The notes: generated by a model from the letters alone, not told the origin. A DNA stretch of 64,000 bases from Pseudovibrio sp. Tun.PSC04-5.I4 (GCF_900104145.1 NZ_FNLB01000006.1:1819001-1883000), one strand, 5' to 3'. Shown: positions 26,701 to 37,369, counted from the stretch's first letter. A program made the numbers and translations.

Positions 26701-29700
26701 CAATCTCTGCCGACTCTGGGTCTCCTCAAGACGCAGTGATCTCAACCGCCTTTGCAAATCCACTTGTTGTCACCGTCCTGGACAGCGGCACAAATCCGGT
26801 TCCAAATGTGGTTGTCACCTTCACGGCGCCCTCAAACGGGGCAAGTCTGAGCTCTGACGTTCAAACAGAAACCACCGACGCTGCCGGTCAGATCAGTTTC
26901 ATCGTCACAGCAAACAGCACAGTCGGCGCTTACACAGTGGAAGCCAGTGTTGTCGGTGGTGCAACAACAGCTGATTTCTCTCTGACAAATACCGTCGGGG
27001 CCGCAGCCTCAATCTCTGCCGACTCTGGGTCTCCTCAAGACGCAGTGATCTCAACCGCCTTTGCAAATCCACTTGTTGTCACCGTCCTGGACAGCGGCAC
27101 AAATCCGGTTCCAAATGTGGTTGTCACCTTCACGGCGCCCTCAAACGGGGCAAGTCTGAGCTCTGACGTTCAAACAGAAACCACCGACGCTGCCGGTCAG
27201 ATCAGTTTCATCGTCACTGCAAACAGCACAGTCGGCGCTTACACAGTGGAAGCCAGTGTTGTCGGTGGTGCAACAACAGCTGATTTCTCTCTGACAAATA
27301 CCGTCGGGGCCGCAGCCACAATCTCTGCCGACTCTGGGTCTCCTCAAGACGCAGTGATCTCAACCGCCTTTGCAAATCCACTTGTTGTCACCGTCCTGGA
27401 CAGCGGCACCAATCCGGTTCCAAATGTGGTTGTCACCTTCACGGCGCCCTCAAACGGGGCAAGTCTGAGCTCTGACGTTCAAACAGAAACCACCGACGCT
27501 GCCGGTCAGATCAGTTTCATCGTCACAGCAAACAGCACAGTCGGCGCTTACACAGTGGAAGCCAGTGTTGTCGGTGGTGCAACAACAGCTGATTTCTCTC
27601 TGACAAATACCGTCGGGGCCGCAGCCACAATCTCTGCCGACTCTGGGTCTCCTCAAGACGCAGTGATCTCAACCGACTTTGCAAATCCACTTGTTGTCAC
27701 CGTCCTGGACAGCGGCACAAATCCGGTTCCAAATGTGGTTGTCACCTTCACGGCGCCCTCAAACGGGGCAAGTCTGAGCTCTGACGTTCAAACAGAAACC
27801 ACCGACGCTGCCGGTCAGATCAGTTTCATCGTCACAGCAAACAGCACAGTCGGCGCTTACACAGTGGAAGCCAGTGTTGTCGGTGGTGCAACAACAGCTG
27901 AGTTCTCTCTGACAAATACCGTCGGGGCCGCAGCCTCAATCTCTGCCGACTCTGGGTCTCCTCAAGACGCAGTGATCTCAACCGCCTTTGCAAATCCACT
28001 TGTTGTCACCGTCCTGGACAGCGGCACAAATCCGGTTCCAAATGTGGTTGTCACCTTCACGGCGCCCTCAAACGGGGCAAGTCTGAGCTCTGACGTTCAA
28101 ACAGAAACCACCGACGCTGCCGGTCAGATCAGTTTCATCGTCACAGCAAACAGCACAGTCGGCGCTTACACAGTGGAAGCCAGTGTTGTCGGTGGTGCAA
28201 CAACAGCTGATTTCTCTCTGACAAATACCGTCGGGGCCGCAGCCTCAATCTCTGCCGACTCTGGGTCTCCTCAAGACGCAGTGATCTCAACCGCCTTTGC
28301 AAATCCACTTGTTGTCACCGTCCTGGACAGCGGCACAAATCCGGTTCCAAATGTGGTTGTCACCTTCACGGCGCCCTCAAACGGGGCAAGTCTGAGCTCT
28401 GACGTTCAAACAGAAACCACCGACGCTGCCGGTCAGATCAGTTTCATCGTCACAGCAAACAGCACAGTCGGCGCTTACACAGTGGAAGCCAGTGTTGTCG
28501 GTGGTGCAACAACAGCTGATTTCTCTCTGACAAATACCGTCGGGGCCGCAGCCACAATCTCTGCCGACTCTGGGTCTCCTCAAGACGCAGTGATCTCAAC
28601 CGCCTTTGCAAATCCACTTGTTGTCACCGTCCTGGACAGCGGCACAAATCCGGTTCCAAATGTGGTTGTCACCTTCACGGCGCCCTCAAACGGGGCAAGT
28701 CTGAGCTCTGACGTTCAAACAGAAACCACCGACGCTGCCGGTCAGATCAGTTTCATCGTCACAGCAAACAGCACAGTCGGCGCTTACACAGTGGAAGCCA
28801 GTGTTGTCGGTGGTGCAACAACAGCTGATTTCTCTCTGACAAATACCGTCGGGGCCGCAGCCTCAATCTCTGCCGACTCTGGGTCTCCTCAAGACGCAGT
28901 GATCTCAACCGCCTTTGCAAATCCACTTGTTGTCACCGTCCTGGACAGCGGCACCAATCCGGTTCCAAATGTGGTTGTCACCTTCACGGCGCCCTCAAAC
29001 GGGGCAAGTCTGAGCTCTGACGTTCAAACAGAAACCACCGACGCTGCCGGTCAGATCAGTTTCATCGTCACAGCAAACAGCACAGTCGGCGCTTACACAG
29101 TGGAAGCCAGTGTTGTCGGTGGTGCAACAACAGCTGATTTCTCTCTGACAAATACCGTCGGGGCCGCAGCCACAATCTCTGCCGACTCTGGGTCTCCTCA
29201 AGACGCAGTGATCTCAACCGCCTTTGCAAATCCACTTGTTGTCACCGTCCTGGACAGCGGCACAAATCCGGTTCCAAATGTGGTTGTCACCTTCACGGCG
29301 CCCTCAAACGGGGCAAGTCTGAGCTCTGACGTTCAAACAGAAACCACCGACGCTGCCGGTCAGATCAGTTTCATCGTCACAGCAAACAGCACAGTCGGCG
29401 CTTACACAGTGGAAGCCAGTGTTGTCGGTGGTGCAACAACAGCTGATTTCTCTCTGACAAATACCGTCGGGGCCGCAGCCACAATCTCTGCCGACTCTGG
29501 GTCTCCTCAAGACGCAGTGATCTCAACCGCCTTTGCAAATCCACTTGTTGTCACCGTCCTGGACAGCGGCACAAATCCGGTTCCAAATGTGGTTGTCACC
29601 TTCACGGCGCCCTCAAACGGGGCAAGTCTGAGCTCTGACGTTCAAACAGAAACCACCGACGCTGCCGGTCAGATCAGTTTCATCGTCACAGCAAACAGCA

Positions 29701-32700
29701 CAGTCGGCGCTTACACAGTGGAAGCCAGTGTTGTCGGTGGTGCAACAACAGCTGAGTTCTCTCTGACAAATACCGTCGGGGCCGCAGCCACAATCTCTGC
29801 CGACTCTGGGTCTCCTCAAGACGCAGTGATCTCAACCGCCTTTGCAAATCCACTTGTTGTCACCGTCCTGGACAGCGGCACAAATCCGGTTCCAAATGTG
29901 GTTGTCACCTTCACGGCGCCCTCAAACGGGGCAAGTCTGAGCTCTGACGTTCAAACAGAAACCACCGACGCTGCCGGTCAGATCAGTTTCATCGTCACAG
30001 CAAACAGCACAGTCGGCGCTTACACAGTGGAAGCCAGTGTTGTCGGTGGTGCAACAACAGCTGATTTCTCTCTGACAAATACCGTCGGGGCCGCAGCCAC
30101 AATCTCTGCCGACTCTGGGTCTCCTCAAGACGCAGTGATCTCAACCGCCTTTGCAAATCCACTTGTTGTCACCGTCCTGGACAGCGGCACCAATCCGGTT
30201 CCAAATGTGGTTGTCACCTTCACGGCGCCCTCAAACGGGGCAAGTCTGAGCTCTGACGTTCAAACAGAAACCACCGACGCTGCCGGTCAGATCAGTTTCA
30301 TCGTCACAGCAAACAGCACAGTCGGCGCTTACACAGTGGAAGCCAGTGTTGTCGGTGGTGCAACAACAGCTGATTTCTCTCTGACAAATACCGTCGGGGC
30401 CGCAGCCTCAATCTCTGCCGACTCTGGGTCTCCTCAAGACGCAGTGATCTCAACCGCCTTTGCAAATCCACTTGTTGTCACCGTCCTGGACAGCGGCACA
30501 AATCCGGTTCCAAATGTGGTTGTCACCTTCACGGCGCCCTCAAACGGGGCAAGTCTGAGCTCTGACGTTCAAACAGAAACCACCGACGCTGCCGGTCAGA
30601 TCAGTTTCATCGTCACAGCAAACAGCACAGTCGGCGCTTACACAGTGGAAGCCAGTGTTGTCGGTGGTGCAACAACAGCTGATTTCTCTCTGACAAATAC
30701 CGTCGGGGCCGCAGCCTCAATCTCTGCCGACTCTGGGTCTCCTCAAGACGCAGTGATCTCAACCGCCTTTGCAAATCCACTTGTTGTCACCGTCCTGGAC
30801 AGCGGCACAAATCCGGTTCCAAATGTGGTTGTCACCTTCACGGCGCCCTCAAACGGGGCAAGTCTGAGCTCTGACGTTCAAACAGAAACCACCGACGCTG
30901 CCGGTCAGATCAGTTTGAGCGTCACAGCAAACAGCACAGTCGGCGCTTACACAGTGGAAGCCAGTGTTGTCGGTGGTGCAACAACAGCTGATTTCTCTCT
31001 GACAAATACCGTCGGGGCCGCAGCCTCAATCTCTGCCGACTCTGGGTCTCCTCAAGACGCAGTGATCTCAACCGACTTTGCAAATCCACTTGTTGTCACC
31101 GTCCTGGACAGCGGCACAAATCCGGTTCCAAATGTGGTTGTCACCTTCACGGCGCCCTCAAACGGGGCAAGTCTGAGCTCTGACGTTCAAACAGAAACCA
31201 CCGACGCTGCCGGTCAGATCAGTTTCATCGTCACAGCAAACAGCACAGTCGGCGCTTACACAGTGGAAGCCAGTGTTGTCGGTGGTGCAACAACAGCTGA
31301 TTTCTCTCTGACAAATACCGTCGGGGCCGCAGCCACAATCTCTGCCGACTCTGGGTCTCCTCAAGACGCAGTGATCTCAACCGCCTTTGCAAATCCACTT
31401 GTTGTCACCGTTCTGGACAGCGGCACCAATCCGGTTCCAAATGTGGTTGTCACCTTCACGGCGCCCTCAAACGGGGCAAGTCTGAGCTCTGACGTTCAAA
31501 CAGAAACCACCGACGCTGCCGGTCAGATCAGTTTCATCGTCACAGCAAACAGCACAGTCGGCGCTTACACAGTGGAAGCCAGTGTTGTCGGTGGTGCAAC
31601 AACAGCTGATTTCTCTCTGACAAATACCGTCGGGGCCGCAGCCACAATCTCTGCCGACTCTGGGTCTCCTCAAGACGCAGTGATCTCAACCGCCTTTGCA
31701 AATCCACTTGTTGTCACCGTCCTGGACAGCGGCACAAATCCGGTTCCAAATGTGGTTGTCACCTTCACGGCGCCCTCAAACGGGGCAAGTCTGAGCTCTG
31801 ACGTTCAAACAGAAACCACCGACGCTGCCGGTCAGATCAGTTTCATCGTCACAGCAAACAGCACAGTCGGCGCTTACACAGTGGAAGCCAGTGTTGTCGG
31901 TGGTGCAACAACAGCTGAGTTCTCTCTGACAAATACCGTCGGGGCCGCAGCCACAATCTCTGCCGACTCTGGGTCTCCTCAAGACGCAGTGATCTCAACC
32001 GCCTTTGCAAATCCACTTGTTGTCACCGTCCTGGACAGCGGCACAAATCCGGTTCCAAATGTGGTTGTCACCTTCACGGCGCCCTCAAACGGGGCAAGTC
32101 TGAGCTCTGACGTTCAAACAGAAACCACCGACGCTGCCGGTCAGATCAGTTTCATCGTCACAGCAAACAGCACAGTCGGCGCTTACACAGTGGAAGCCAG
32201 TGTTGTCGGTGGTGCAACAACAGCTGATTTCTCTCTGACAAATACCGTCGGGGCCGCAGCCACAATCTCTGCCGACTCTGGGTCTCCTCAAGACGCAGTG
32301 ATCTCAACCGCCTTTGCAAATCCACTTGTTGTCACCGTCCTGGACAGCGGCACAAATCCGGTTCCAAATGTGGTTGTCACCTTCACGGCGCCCTCAAACG
32401 GGGCAAGTCTGAGCTCTGACGTTCAAACAGAAACCACCGACGCTGCCGGTCAGATCAGTTTGAGCGTCACAGCAAACAGCACAGTCGGCGCTTACACAGT
32501 GGAAGCCAGTGTTGTCGGTGGTGCAACAACAGCTGATTTCTCTCTGACAAATACCGTCGGGGCCGCAGCCACAATCTCTGCCGACTCTGGGTCTCCTCAA
32601 GACGCAGTGATCTCAACCGCCTTTGCAAATCCACTTGTTGTCACCGTCCTGGACAGCGGCACAAATCCGGTTCCAAATGTGGTTGTCACCTTCACGGCGC

Positions 32701-35700
32701 CCTCAAACGGGGCAAGTCTGAGCTCTGACGTTCAAACAGAAACCACCGACGCTGCCGGTCAGATCAGTTTCATCGTCACAGCAAACAGCACAGTCGGCGC
32801 TTACACAGTGGAAGCCAGTGTTGTCGGTGGTGCAACAACAGCTGATTTCTCTCTGACAAATACCGTCGGGGCCGCAGCCACAATCTCTGCCGACTCTGGG
32901 TCTCCTCAAGACGCAGTGATCTCAACCGCCTTTGCAAATCCACTTGTTGTCACCGTCCTGGACAGCGGCACAAATCCGGTTCCAAATGTGGTTGTCACCT
33001 TCACGGCGCCCTCAAACGGGGCAAGTCTGAGCTCTGACGTTCAAACAGAAACCACCGACGCTGCCGGTCAGATCAGTTTGAGCGTCACAGCAAACAGCAC
33101 AGTCGGCGCTTACACAGTGGAAGCCAGTGTTGTCGGTGGTGCAACAACAGCTGATTTCTCTCTGACAAATACCGTCGGGGCCGCAGCCTCAATCTCTGCC
33201 GACTCTGGGTCTCCTCAAGACGCAGTGATCTCAACCGACTTTGCAAATCCACTTGTTGTCACCGTCCTGGACAGCGGCACAAATCCGGTTCCAAATGTGG
33301 TTGTCACCTTCACGGCGCCCTCAAACGGGGCAAGTCTGAGCTCTGACGTTCAAACAGAAACCACCGACGCTGCCGGTCAGATCAGTTTCATCGTCACAGC
33401 AAACAGCACAGTCGGCGCTTACACAGTGGAAGCCAGTGTTGTCGGTGGTGCAACAACAGCTGATTTCTCTCTGACAAATACCGTCGGGGCCGCAGCCACA
33501 ATCTCTGCCGACTCTGGGTCTCCTCAAGACGCAGTGATCTCAACCGCCTTTGCAAATCCACTTGTTGTCACCGTTCTGGACAGCGGCACCAATCCGGTTC
33601 CAAATGTGGTTGTCACCTTCACGGCGCCCTCAAACGGGGCAAGTCTGAGCTCTGACGTTCAAACAGAAACCACCGACGCTGCCGGTCAGATCAGTTTCAT
33701 CGTCACAGCAAACAGCACAGTCGGCGCTTACACAGTGGAAGCCAGTGTTGTCGGTGGTGCAACAACAGCTGATTTCTCTCTGACAAATACCGTCGGGGCC
33801 GCAGCCTCAATCTCTGCCGACTCTGGGTCTCCTCAAGACGCAGTGATCTCAACCGCCTTTGCAAATCCACTTGTTGTCACCGTCCTGGACAGCGGCACAA
33901 ATCCGGTTCCAAATGTGGTTGTCACCTTCACGGCGCCCTCAAACGGGGCAAGTCTGAGCTCTGACGTTCAAACAGAAACCACCGACGCTGCCGGTCAGAT
34001 CAGTTTCATCGTCACAGCAAACAGCACAGTCGGCGCTTACACAGTGGAAGCCAGTGTTGTCGGTGGTGCAACAACAGCTGATTTCTCTCTGACAAATACC
34101 GTCGGGGCCGCAGCCTCAATCTCTGCCGACTCTGGGTCTCCTCAAGACGCAGTGATCTCAACCGCCTTTGCAAATCCACTTGTTGTCACCGTCCTGGACA
34201 GCGGCACAAATCCGGTTCCAAATGTGGTTGTCACCTTCACGGCGCCCTCAAACGGGGCAAGTCTGAGCTCTGACGTTCAAACAGAAACCACCGACGCTGC
34301 CGGTCAGATCAGTTTCATCGTCACAGCAAACAGCACAGTCGGCGCTTACACAGTGGAAGCCAGTGTTGTCGGTGGTGCAACAACAGCTGATTTCTCTCTG
34401 ACAAATACCGTCGGGGCCGCAGCCTCAATCTCTGCCGACTCTGGGTCTCCTCAAGACGCAGTGATCTCAACCGCCTTTGCAAATCCACTTGTTGTCACCG
34501 TCCTGGACAGCGGCACAAATCCGGTTCCAAATGTGGTTGTCACCTTCACGGCGCCCTCAAACGGGGCAAGTCTGAGCTCTGACGTTCAAACAGAAACCAC
34601 CGACGCTGCCGGTCAGATCAGTTTCATCGTCACAGCAAACAGCACAGTCGGCGCTTACACAGTGGAAGCCAGTGTTGTCGGTGGTGCAACAACAGCTGAT
34701 TTCTCTCTGACAAATACCGTCGGGGCCGCAGCCTCAATCTCTGCCGACTCTGGGTCTCCTCAAGACGCAGTGATCTCAACCGCCTTTGCAAATCCACTTG
34801 TTGTCACCGTCCTGGACAGCGGCACAAATCCGGTTCCAAATGTGGTTGTCACCTTCACGGCGCCCTCAAACGGGGCAAGTCTGAGCTCTGACGTTCAAAC
34901 AGAAACCACCGACGCTGCCGGTCAGATCAGTTTCATCGTCACAGCAAACAGCACAGTCGGCGCTTACACAGTGGAAGCCAGTGTTGTCGGTGGTGCAACA
35001 ACAGCTGATTTCTCTCTGACAAATACCGTCGGGGCCGCAGCCACAATCTCTGCCGACTCTGGGTCTCCTCAAGACGCAGTGATCTCAACCGCCTTTGCAA
35101 ATCCACTTGTTGTCACCGTCCTGGACAGCGGCACCAATCCGGTTCCAAATGTGGTTGTCACCTTCACGGCGCCCTCAAACGGGGCAAGTCTGAGCTCTGA
35201 CGTTCAAACAGAAACCACCGACGCTGCCGGTCAGATCAGTTTCATCGTCACAGCAAACAGCACAGTCGGCGCTTACACAGTGGAAGCCAGTGTTGTCGGT
35301 GGTGCAACAACAGCTGATTTCTCTCTGACAAATACCGTCGGGGCCGCAGCCACAATCACGGCCGACTCTGGGTCTCCTCAAGACGCAGTGATCTCAACCG
35401 CCTTTGCAAATCCACTTGTTGTCACCGTCCTGGACAGCGGCACAAATCCGGTTCCAAATGTGGTTGTCACCTTCACGGCGCCCTCAAACGGGGCAAGTCT
35501 GAGCTCTGCCACTGACACAGCAATCACCAACGCCTCTGGTGTGGCCAGTTTAGACGTCACAGCAAACAGCACATCTGGCGGGCCTTACACAGTCAATGCC
35601 AGTGTTGGCGTTGTTACTGCAACAGCTGATTTCTCTCTTACCAACGGTCGTGATAGTGCAGCAGACATCGCACGCACAAAAGCAGTTATCGCCGAATTTA

Positions 35701-36824
35701 TTAGTACACGTGCAAATCAGATCGTTGCAGAACAACCCAAGCTGGTTCAGAGATTAAAGGCGGGGAAATTCGGTCAACAGAAAGGCCTTAACAGCTTATA
35801 CTACGACGTTTCTTCCGCCCGTAAGCAAGCTTCATTCCAGTTCAGCTATGCAGCCTTCAGAACCAAAATGAACTCTCTCAATAATGGGCTTGCAACAAAG
35901 GCGACAAATAGGATTGTGAATGGTTTCAATCTTGTGGGGCAAGCCAATCCTGATGCGAAGTTGGGCTGGGCTGCTGAAACGGGTCCTAACGATGCTGCAT
36001 CTGCAATAAACACTCTTGATTCCGGTAGTGATCCCTCAAGTGGCTACTCCTCCTCAGGCTTTGATATCTGGGCGCAAGGATCTTACGTCCGTGTCGAAAA
36101 CAATAATTTTGAAAGCAATAACGGTTTGTTTTTTGCCGGTGTCGATTACCGTTACGAAGACACATTGCTTTTAGGTTTCATGACACAGTTGGATATTTCT
36201 GAGGTCGACAATAGTGCCGCGACAACATCCGCAAGAGGTGTGGGCTGGATGTTCGGTCCATATGCTGTCGTTCAACTACAGCCTAATCTCTACCTGGATG
36301 GACAGGTAACATATGGTCGATCCAATAATGATGTAAACGCATTGGGCTTGGGTTTTGACAACTTCGACACAGAACGATTACTGTTGCAGGCAGGTTTAAC
36401 TGGCGACTTCAATCTTGACGCTCTAACTCTAAATCCCTTCGCACGATTGACATATTATTTTGAAAAACAGGAGGAATATGTCGATAGGCTCGGAAATACA
36501 ATTCCTGATCAAGCCTTCACACTGGGGAGCTTGGAGTTTGGCCCGCGAGTTACCTATGAATACCTAAGTGAAAACGGGTATCAGCTTACTTCCTTTCTCT
36601 CCATTTCCGGCATTTATGACTTCAACCGCTTGACCAGCGGCGTGCCAATTGATGCAACGCTTGCCTCTGCTGATGGAAACTTCAGAGCCCGATTTGAGGG
36701 AGGTGTAGCAATTACAATCCCTAATCCAAAGATACGCATCCTCGGCGAAGGGTTCTATGATGGGATTGGAGTGTCGGATTACGAAGCCTATGGCGGTAAA
36801 CTCAGCCTGAGCATCAAATTTTAG
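23715..36824 (+). CDS. Giant Ig-like repeat autotransporter adhesin (copy B, intact)
   Basis: A 4369-residue surface protein. Residues 1-29 are a signal peptide (hydrophobic core LLVSLVLLAAS, cleavage after APASA). Residues 30-180 are a jelly-roll-like domain (RNGDFSNGSTDW). Residues about 185-375 are two Big_12-like Ig repeats (VTFSEDVTGFDD and similar). Residues about 376-3975 are 35 Big_1-type Ig repeats of 103 residues. Then comes a linker (GRDSAADIARTK...) and, at about 4115-4369, a C-terminal autotransporter barrel ending in Phe. Adhesion or biofilm function is inferred from architecture. The start is set by the ATGA overlap with the Ig-domain gene. Two Cys occur, one inside the signal peptide, so the exported protein is almost Cys-free. 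No NTPase or peptidase domain is seen. Confidence 0.92.
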   Translation: MKALFKQYIIKCFLLVSLVLLAASAPASAQEVEFIRNGDFSNGSTDWDLVNVTGSQPPTVSNGIVSFNSGGESVFGDYIEQTFLQTIVSGSIVSISLLLTETGSPSGPEQYFTVELRSPTDTVVDTRDFTVTSPTSVAKSYVVTLTDDINIIRIINTGASDLAPNNDGQVDDVSVTVDAPTVTLSGIPAAVNADPFTVIVTFSEDVTGFDDLATDLTVANGDLTSISGGPAAYTAEITPDGGGDVSLTVPADAALDGSGLGNTASATSTVPFDDVAPTVTLSGVPANVNSTNPFTVTVTFSKNVTGFDDLVTDLTVTNGDLTGISDGPAAYTAEITPDGSGDLTLTVPADAGQDVAGNGNTASATKTVLFDDGSATSVSVTSGDAQDTEFSTDFTNPLVVTVLSSSGNPVAGVIVTFTAPSSGASLSTTPLMATTNASGVASLDVTANSTVGGYTVNASVVGVATTADFTLTNNAGAAAVISADSGGDQAADISSDFTDPLVVTVLDSSGNPVHDVKVTFTSPSSGASLSIVLIDAETDAAGEARFSDATANSIAGTYVVEASVVGVATTADFTLTNNAGAAASISVTSGDAQNTAISTAFTDPLVVEVKDSAGNLVPDVVVTFTAPSNGASLSSDVQTETTDAAGQISFIVTANSTVGAYTVEASVVGGATTADFSLTNTVGAAASISADSGSPQDAVISTAFANPLVVTVLDSGTNPVPNVVVTFTAPSNGASLSSDVQTETTDAAGQISFIVTANSTVGAYTVEASVVGGATTADFSLTNTVGAAATISADSGSPQDAVISTAFANPLVVTVLDSGTNPVPNVVVTFTAPSNGASLSSDVQTETTDAAGQISFIVTANSTVGAYTVEASVVGGATTADFSLTNTVGAAATISADSGSPQDAVISTDFANPLVVTVLDSGTNPVPNVVVTFTAPSNGASLSSDVQTETTDAAGQISFIVTANSTVGAYTVEASVVGGATTADFSLTNTVGAAASISADSGSPQDAVISTAFANPLVVTVLDSGTNPVPNVVVTFTAPSNGASLSSDVQTETTDAAGQISFIVTANSTVGAYTVEASVVGGATTADFSLTNTVGAAASISADSGSPQDAVISTAFANPLVVTVLDSGTNPVPNVVVTFTAPSNGASLSSDVQTETTDAAGQISFIVTANSTVGAYTVEASVVGGATTADFSLTNTVGAAATISADSGSPQDAVISTAFANPLVVTVLDSGTNPVPNVVVTFTAPSNGASLSSDVQTETTDAAGQISFIVTANSTVGAYTVEASVVGGATTADFSLTNTVGAAATISADSGSPQDAVISTDFANPLVVTVLDSGTNPVPNVVVTFTAPSNGASLSSDVQTETTDAAGQISFIVTANSTVGAYTVEASVVGGATTAEFSLTNTVGAAASISADSGSPQDAVISTAFANPLVVTVLDSGTNPVPNVVVTFTAPSNGASLSSDVQTETTDAAGQISFIVTANSTVGAYTVEASVVGGATTADFSLTNTVGAAASISADSGSPQDAVISTAFANPLVVTVLDSGTNPVPNVVVTFTAPSNGASLSSDVQTETTDAAGQISFIVTANSTVGAYTVEASVVGGATTADFSLTNTVGAAATISADSGSPQDAVISTAFANPLVVTVLDSGTNPVPNVVVTFTAPSNGASLSSDVQTETTDAAGQISFIVTANSTVGAYTVEASVVGGATTADFSLTNTVGAAASISADSGSPQDAVISTAFANPLVVTVLDSGTNPVPNVVVTFTAPSNGASLSSDVQTETTDAAGQISFIVTANSTVGAYTVEASVVGGATTADFSLTNTVGAAATISADSGSPQDAVISTAFANPLVVTVLDSGTNPVPNVVVTFTAPSNGASLSSDVQTETTDAAGQISFIVTANSTVGAYTVEASVVGGATTADFSLTNTVGAAATISADSGSPQDAVISTAFANPLVVTVLDSGTNPVPNVVVTFTAPSNGASLSSDVQTETTDAAGQISFIVTANSTVGAYTVEASVVGGATTAEFSLTNTVGAAATISADSGSPQDAVISTAFANPLVVTVLDSGTNPVPNVVVTFTAPSNGASLSSDVQTETTDAAGQISFIVTANSTVGAYTVEASVVGGATTADFSLTNTVGAAATISADSGSPQDAVISTAFANPLVVTVLDSGTNPVPNVVVTFTAPSNGASLSSDVQTETTDAAGQISFIVTANSTVGAYTVEASVVGGATTADFSLTNTVGAAASISADSGSPQDAVISTAFANPLVVTVLDSGTNPVPNVVVTFTAPSNGASLSSDVQTETTDAAGQISFIVTANSTVGAYTVEASVVGGATTADFSLTNTVGAAASISADSGSPQDAVISTAFANPLVVTVLDSGTNPVPNVVVTFTAPSNGASLSSDVQTETTDAAGQISLSVTANSTVGAYTVEASVVGGATTADFSLTNTVGAAASISADSGSPQDAVISTDFANPLVVTVLDSGTNPVPNVVVTFTAPSNGASLSSDVQTETTDAAGQISFIVTANSTVGAYTVEASVVGGATTADFSLTNTVGAAATISADSGSPQDAVISTAFANPLVVTVLDSGTNPVPNVVVTFTAPSNGASLSSDVQTETTDAAGQISFIVTANSTVGAYTVEASVVGGATTADFSLTNTVGAAATISADSGSPQDAVISTAFANPLVVTVLDSGTNPVPNVVVTFTAPSNGASLSSDVQTETTDAAGQISFIVTANSTVGAYTVEASVVGGATTAEFSLTNTVGAAATISADSGSPQDAVISTAFANPLVVTVLDSGTNPVPNVVVTFTAPSNGASLSSDVQTETTDAAGQISFIVTANSTVGAYTVEASVVGGATTADFSLTNTVGAAATISADSGSPQDAVISTAFANPLVVTVLDSGTNPVPNVVVTFTAPSNGASLSSDVQTETTDAAGQISLSVTANSTVGAYTVEASVVGGATTADFSLTNTVGAAATISADSGSPQDAVISTAFANPLVVTVLDSGTNPVPNVVVTFTAPSNGASLSSDVQTETTDAAGQISFIVTANSTVGAYTVEASVVGGATTADFSLTNTVGAAATISADSGSPQDAVISTAFANPLVVTVLDSGTNPVPNVVVTFTAPSNGASLSSDVQTETTDAAGQISLSVTANSTVGAYTVEASVVGGATTADFSLTNTVGAAASISADSGSPQDAVISTDFANPLVVTVLDSGTNPVPNVVVTFTAPSNGASLSSDVQTETTDAAGQISFIVTANSTVGAYTVEASVVGGATTADFSLTNTVGAAATISADSGSPQDAVISTAFANPLVVTVLDSGTNPVPNVVVTFTAPSNGASLSSDVQTETTDAAGQISFIVTANSTVGAYTVEASVVGGATTADFSLTNTVGAAASISADSGSPQDAVISTAFANPLVVTVLDSGTNPVPNVVVTFTAPSNGASLSSDVQTETTDAAGQISFIVTANSTVGAYTVEASVVGGATTADFSLTNTVGAAASISADSGSPQDAVISTAFANPLVVTVLDSGTNPVPNVVVTFTAPSNGASLSSDVQTETTDAAGQISFIVTANSTVGAYTVEASVVGGATTADFSLTNTVGAAASISADSGSPQDAVISTAFANPLVVTVLDSGTNPVPNVVVTFTAPSNGASLSSDVQTETTDAAGQISFIVTANSTVGAYTVEASVVGGATTADFSLTNTVGAAASISADSGSPQDAVISTAFANPLVVTVLDSGTNPVPNVVVTFTAPSNGASLSSDVQTETTDAAGQISFIVTANSTVGAYTVEASVVGGATTADFSLTNTVGAAATISADSGSPQDAVISTAFANPLVVTVLDSGTNPVPNVVVTFTAPSNGASLSSDVQTETTDAAGQISFIVTANSTVGAYTVEASVVGGATTADFSLTNTVGAAATITADSGSPQDAVISTAFANPLVVTVLDSGTNPVPNVVVTFTAPSNGASLSSATDTAITNASGVASLDVTANSTSGGPYTVNASVGVVTATADFSLTNGRDSAADIARTKAVIAEFISTRANQIVAEQPKLVQRLKAGKFGQQKGLNSLYYDVSSARKQASFQFSYAAFRTKMNSLNNGLATKATNRIVNGFNLVGQANPDAKLGWAAETGPNDAASAINTLDSGSDPSSGYSSSGFDIWAQGSYVRVENNNFESNNGLFFAGVDYRYEDTLLLGFMTQLDISEVDNSAATTSARGVGWMFGPYAVVQLQPNLYLDGQVTYGRSNNDVNALGLGFDNFDTERLLLQAGLTGDFNLDALTLNPFARLTYYFEKQEEYVDRLGNTIPDQAFTLGSLEFGPRVTYEYLSENGYQLTSFLSISGIYDFNRLTSGVPIDATLASADGNFRARFEGGVAITIPNPKIRILGEGFYDGIGVSDYEAYGGKLSLSIKF
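24843..35640 (+). repeat. 35 tandem ~309-bp Ig-like repeats, copy B
   Basis: Counting the start of each unit (SADSG or SVTSG), units begin at 24843 and every 309 bases to 35349. The first three and the last are diverged; the 31 between are almost identical (LDSGTNPVPNVVV, SLSSDVQTETTD, VVGGATTADFSLTN). Minor variants (A/D in STAF or STDF, FIV/LSV, DF/EF, ATIS/ASIS) recur in blocks, as expected from unequal exchange. The spacing is exact with no frame loss, unlike copy A. Confidence 0.95.
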
Positions 36825-36844
36825 CGAGGAGCCAAAAAACAGAC

Positions 36845-37027
36845 CTTGATGGCTGCAACATTACCCACGTCTGCCAGTACCATGAGCTTGCCCAGGCACT
36901 TGGCTTCGACCCGCTCACGCGGGTCATCCCTGACTTTCAGCTGAGGAAAATAATACTTGCGCAGCGTCGGCGCAGTGGCGCCCAAAGCTGAATTGATTTC
37001 ATTCTGCGTTATTTCATACGCAATTGA
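36845..37027 (-). pseudogene. Remnant of a phage HTH / small-terminase-like protein (copy B)
   Basis: Same shred as at 11917-12099, almost identical, with one base change before the homologous part and one A-to-G neighbour change. The minus strand reads APTLRKYYFPQLK and LADVGNIAAIK (here one codon differs) and is cut by the adhesin end. Its presence in both elements shows the adhesin junction predates the A/B split. Confidence 0.5.
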
Positions 37028-37225
37028 CTATCTGATAAGTCTAAGTTATTCGTTAGTTGCCCTGTGAGGAGGGCGCCCTCGTTATCCAAAACCCTCATGT
37101 ATTGGATCGCCAAGCAGCTCAAAATTAAGGTTTGCAAAAAAAAATCTCTCCGTAAATATGCATCCGGTTAAAGTCTTGAGCCCCCCGGACTTTTGACCCA
37201 CCCCCCCACTCTGACAGATCAGGGG

Positions 37226-37369
37226 TCAGCTGCGTGTGTGCCGCGCCTTGGCCGCTTTTCGCTTGTGACACCCGATGCACAGGAGCTGGATGTTCGCCGG
37301 ATCCAGATCAGACCCGCCGTGAATGGTTTGGAAATTTACCATTAAAAGCCTTCGCGCCAACTCCGCCTT
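37226..37369 (-). pseudogene. HNH endonuclease remnant (copy B)
   Basis: Same fragment as at 12297-12440 (GGSDLDPANIQLLCIGCHKR), again without its N-terminal half. It lies between the NusG-like gene and the adhesin 3' end. Confidence 0.65.

Noticed and set aside
24843..35640. CRISPR-like or satellite array
   Set aside because: The units are contiguous, 309 bp, in frame and protein-coding, without spacers.
9014..35735. Many identical 68-aa cysteine-rich minus-strand frames within the repeat arrays
   Set aside because: They are antisense shadows of the Ig repeats, recurring once per 309-bp unit and varying only when the plus-strand protein varies.
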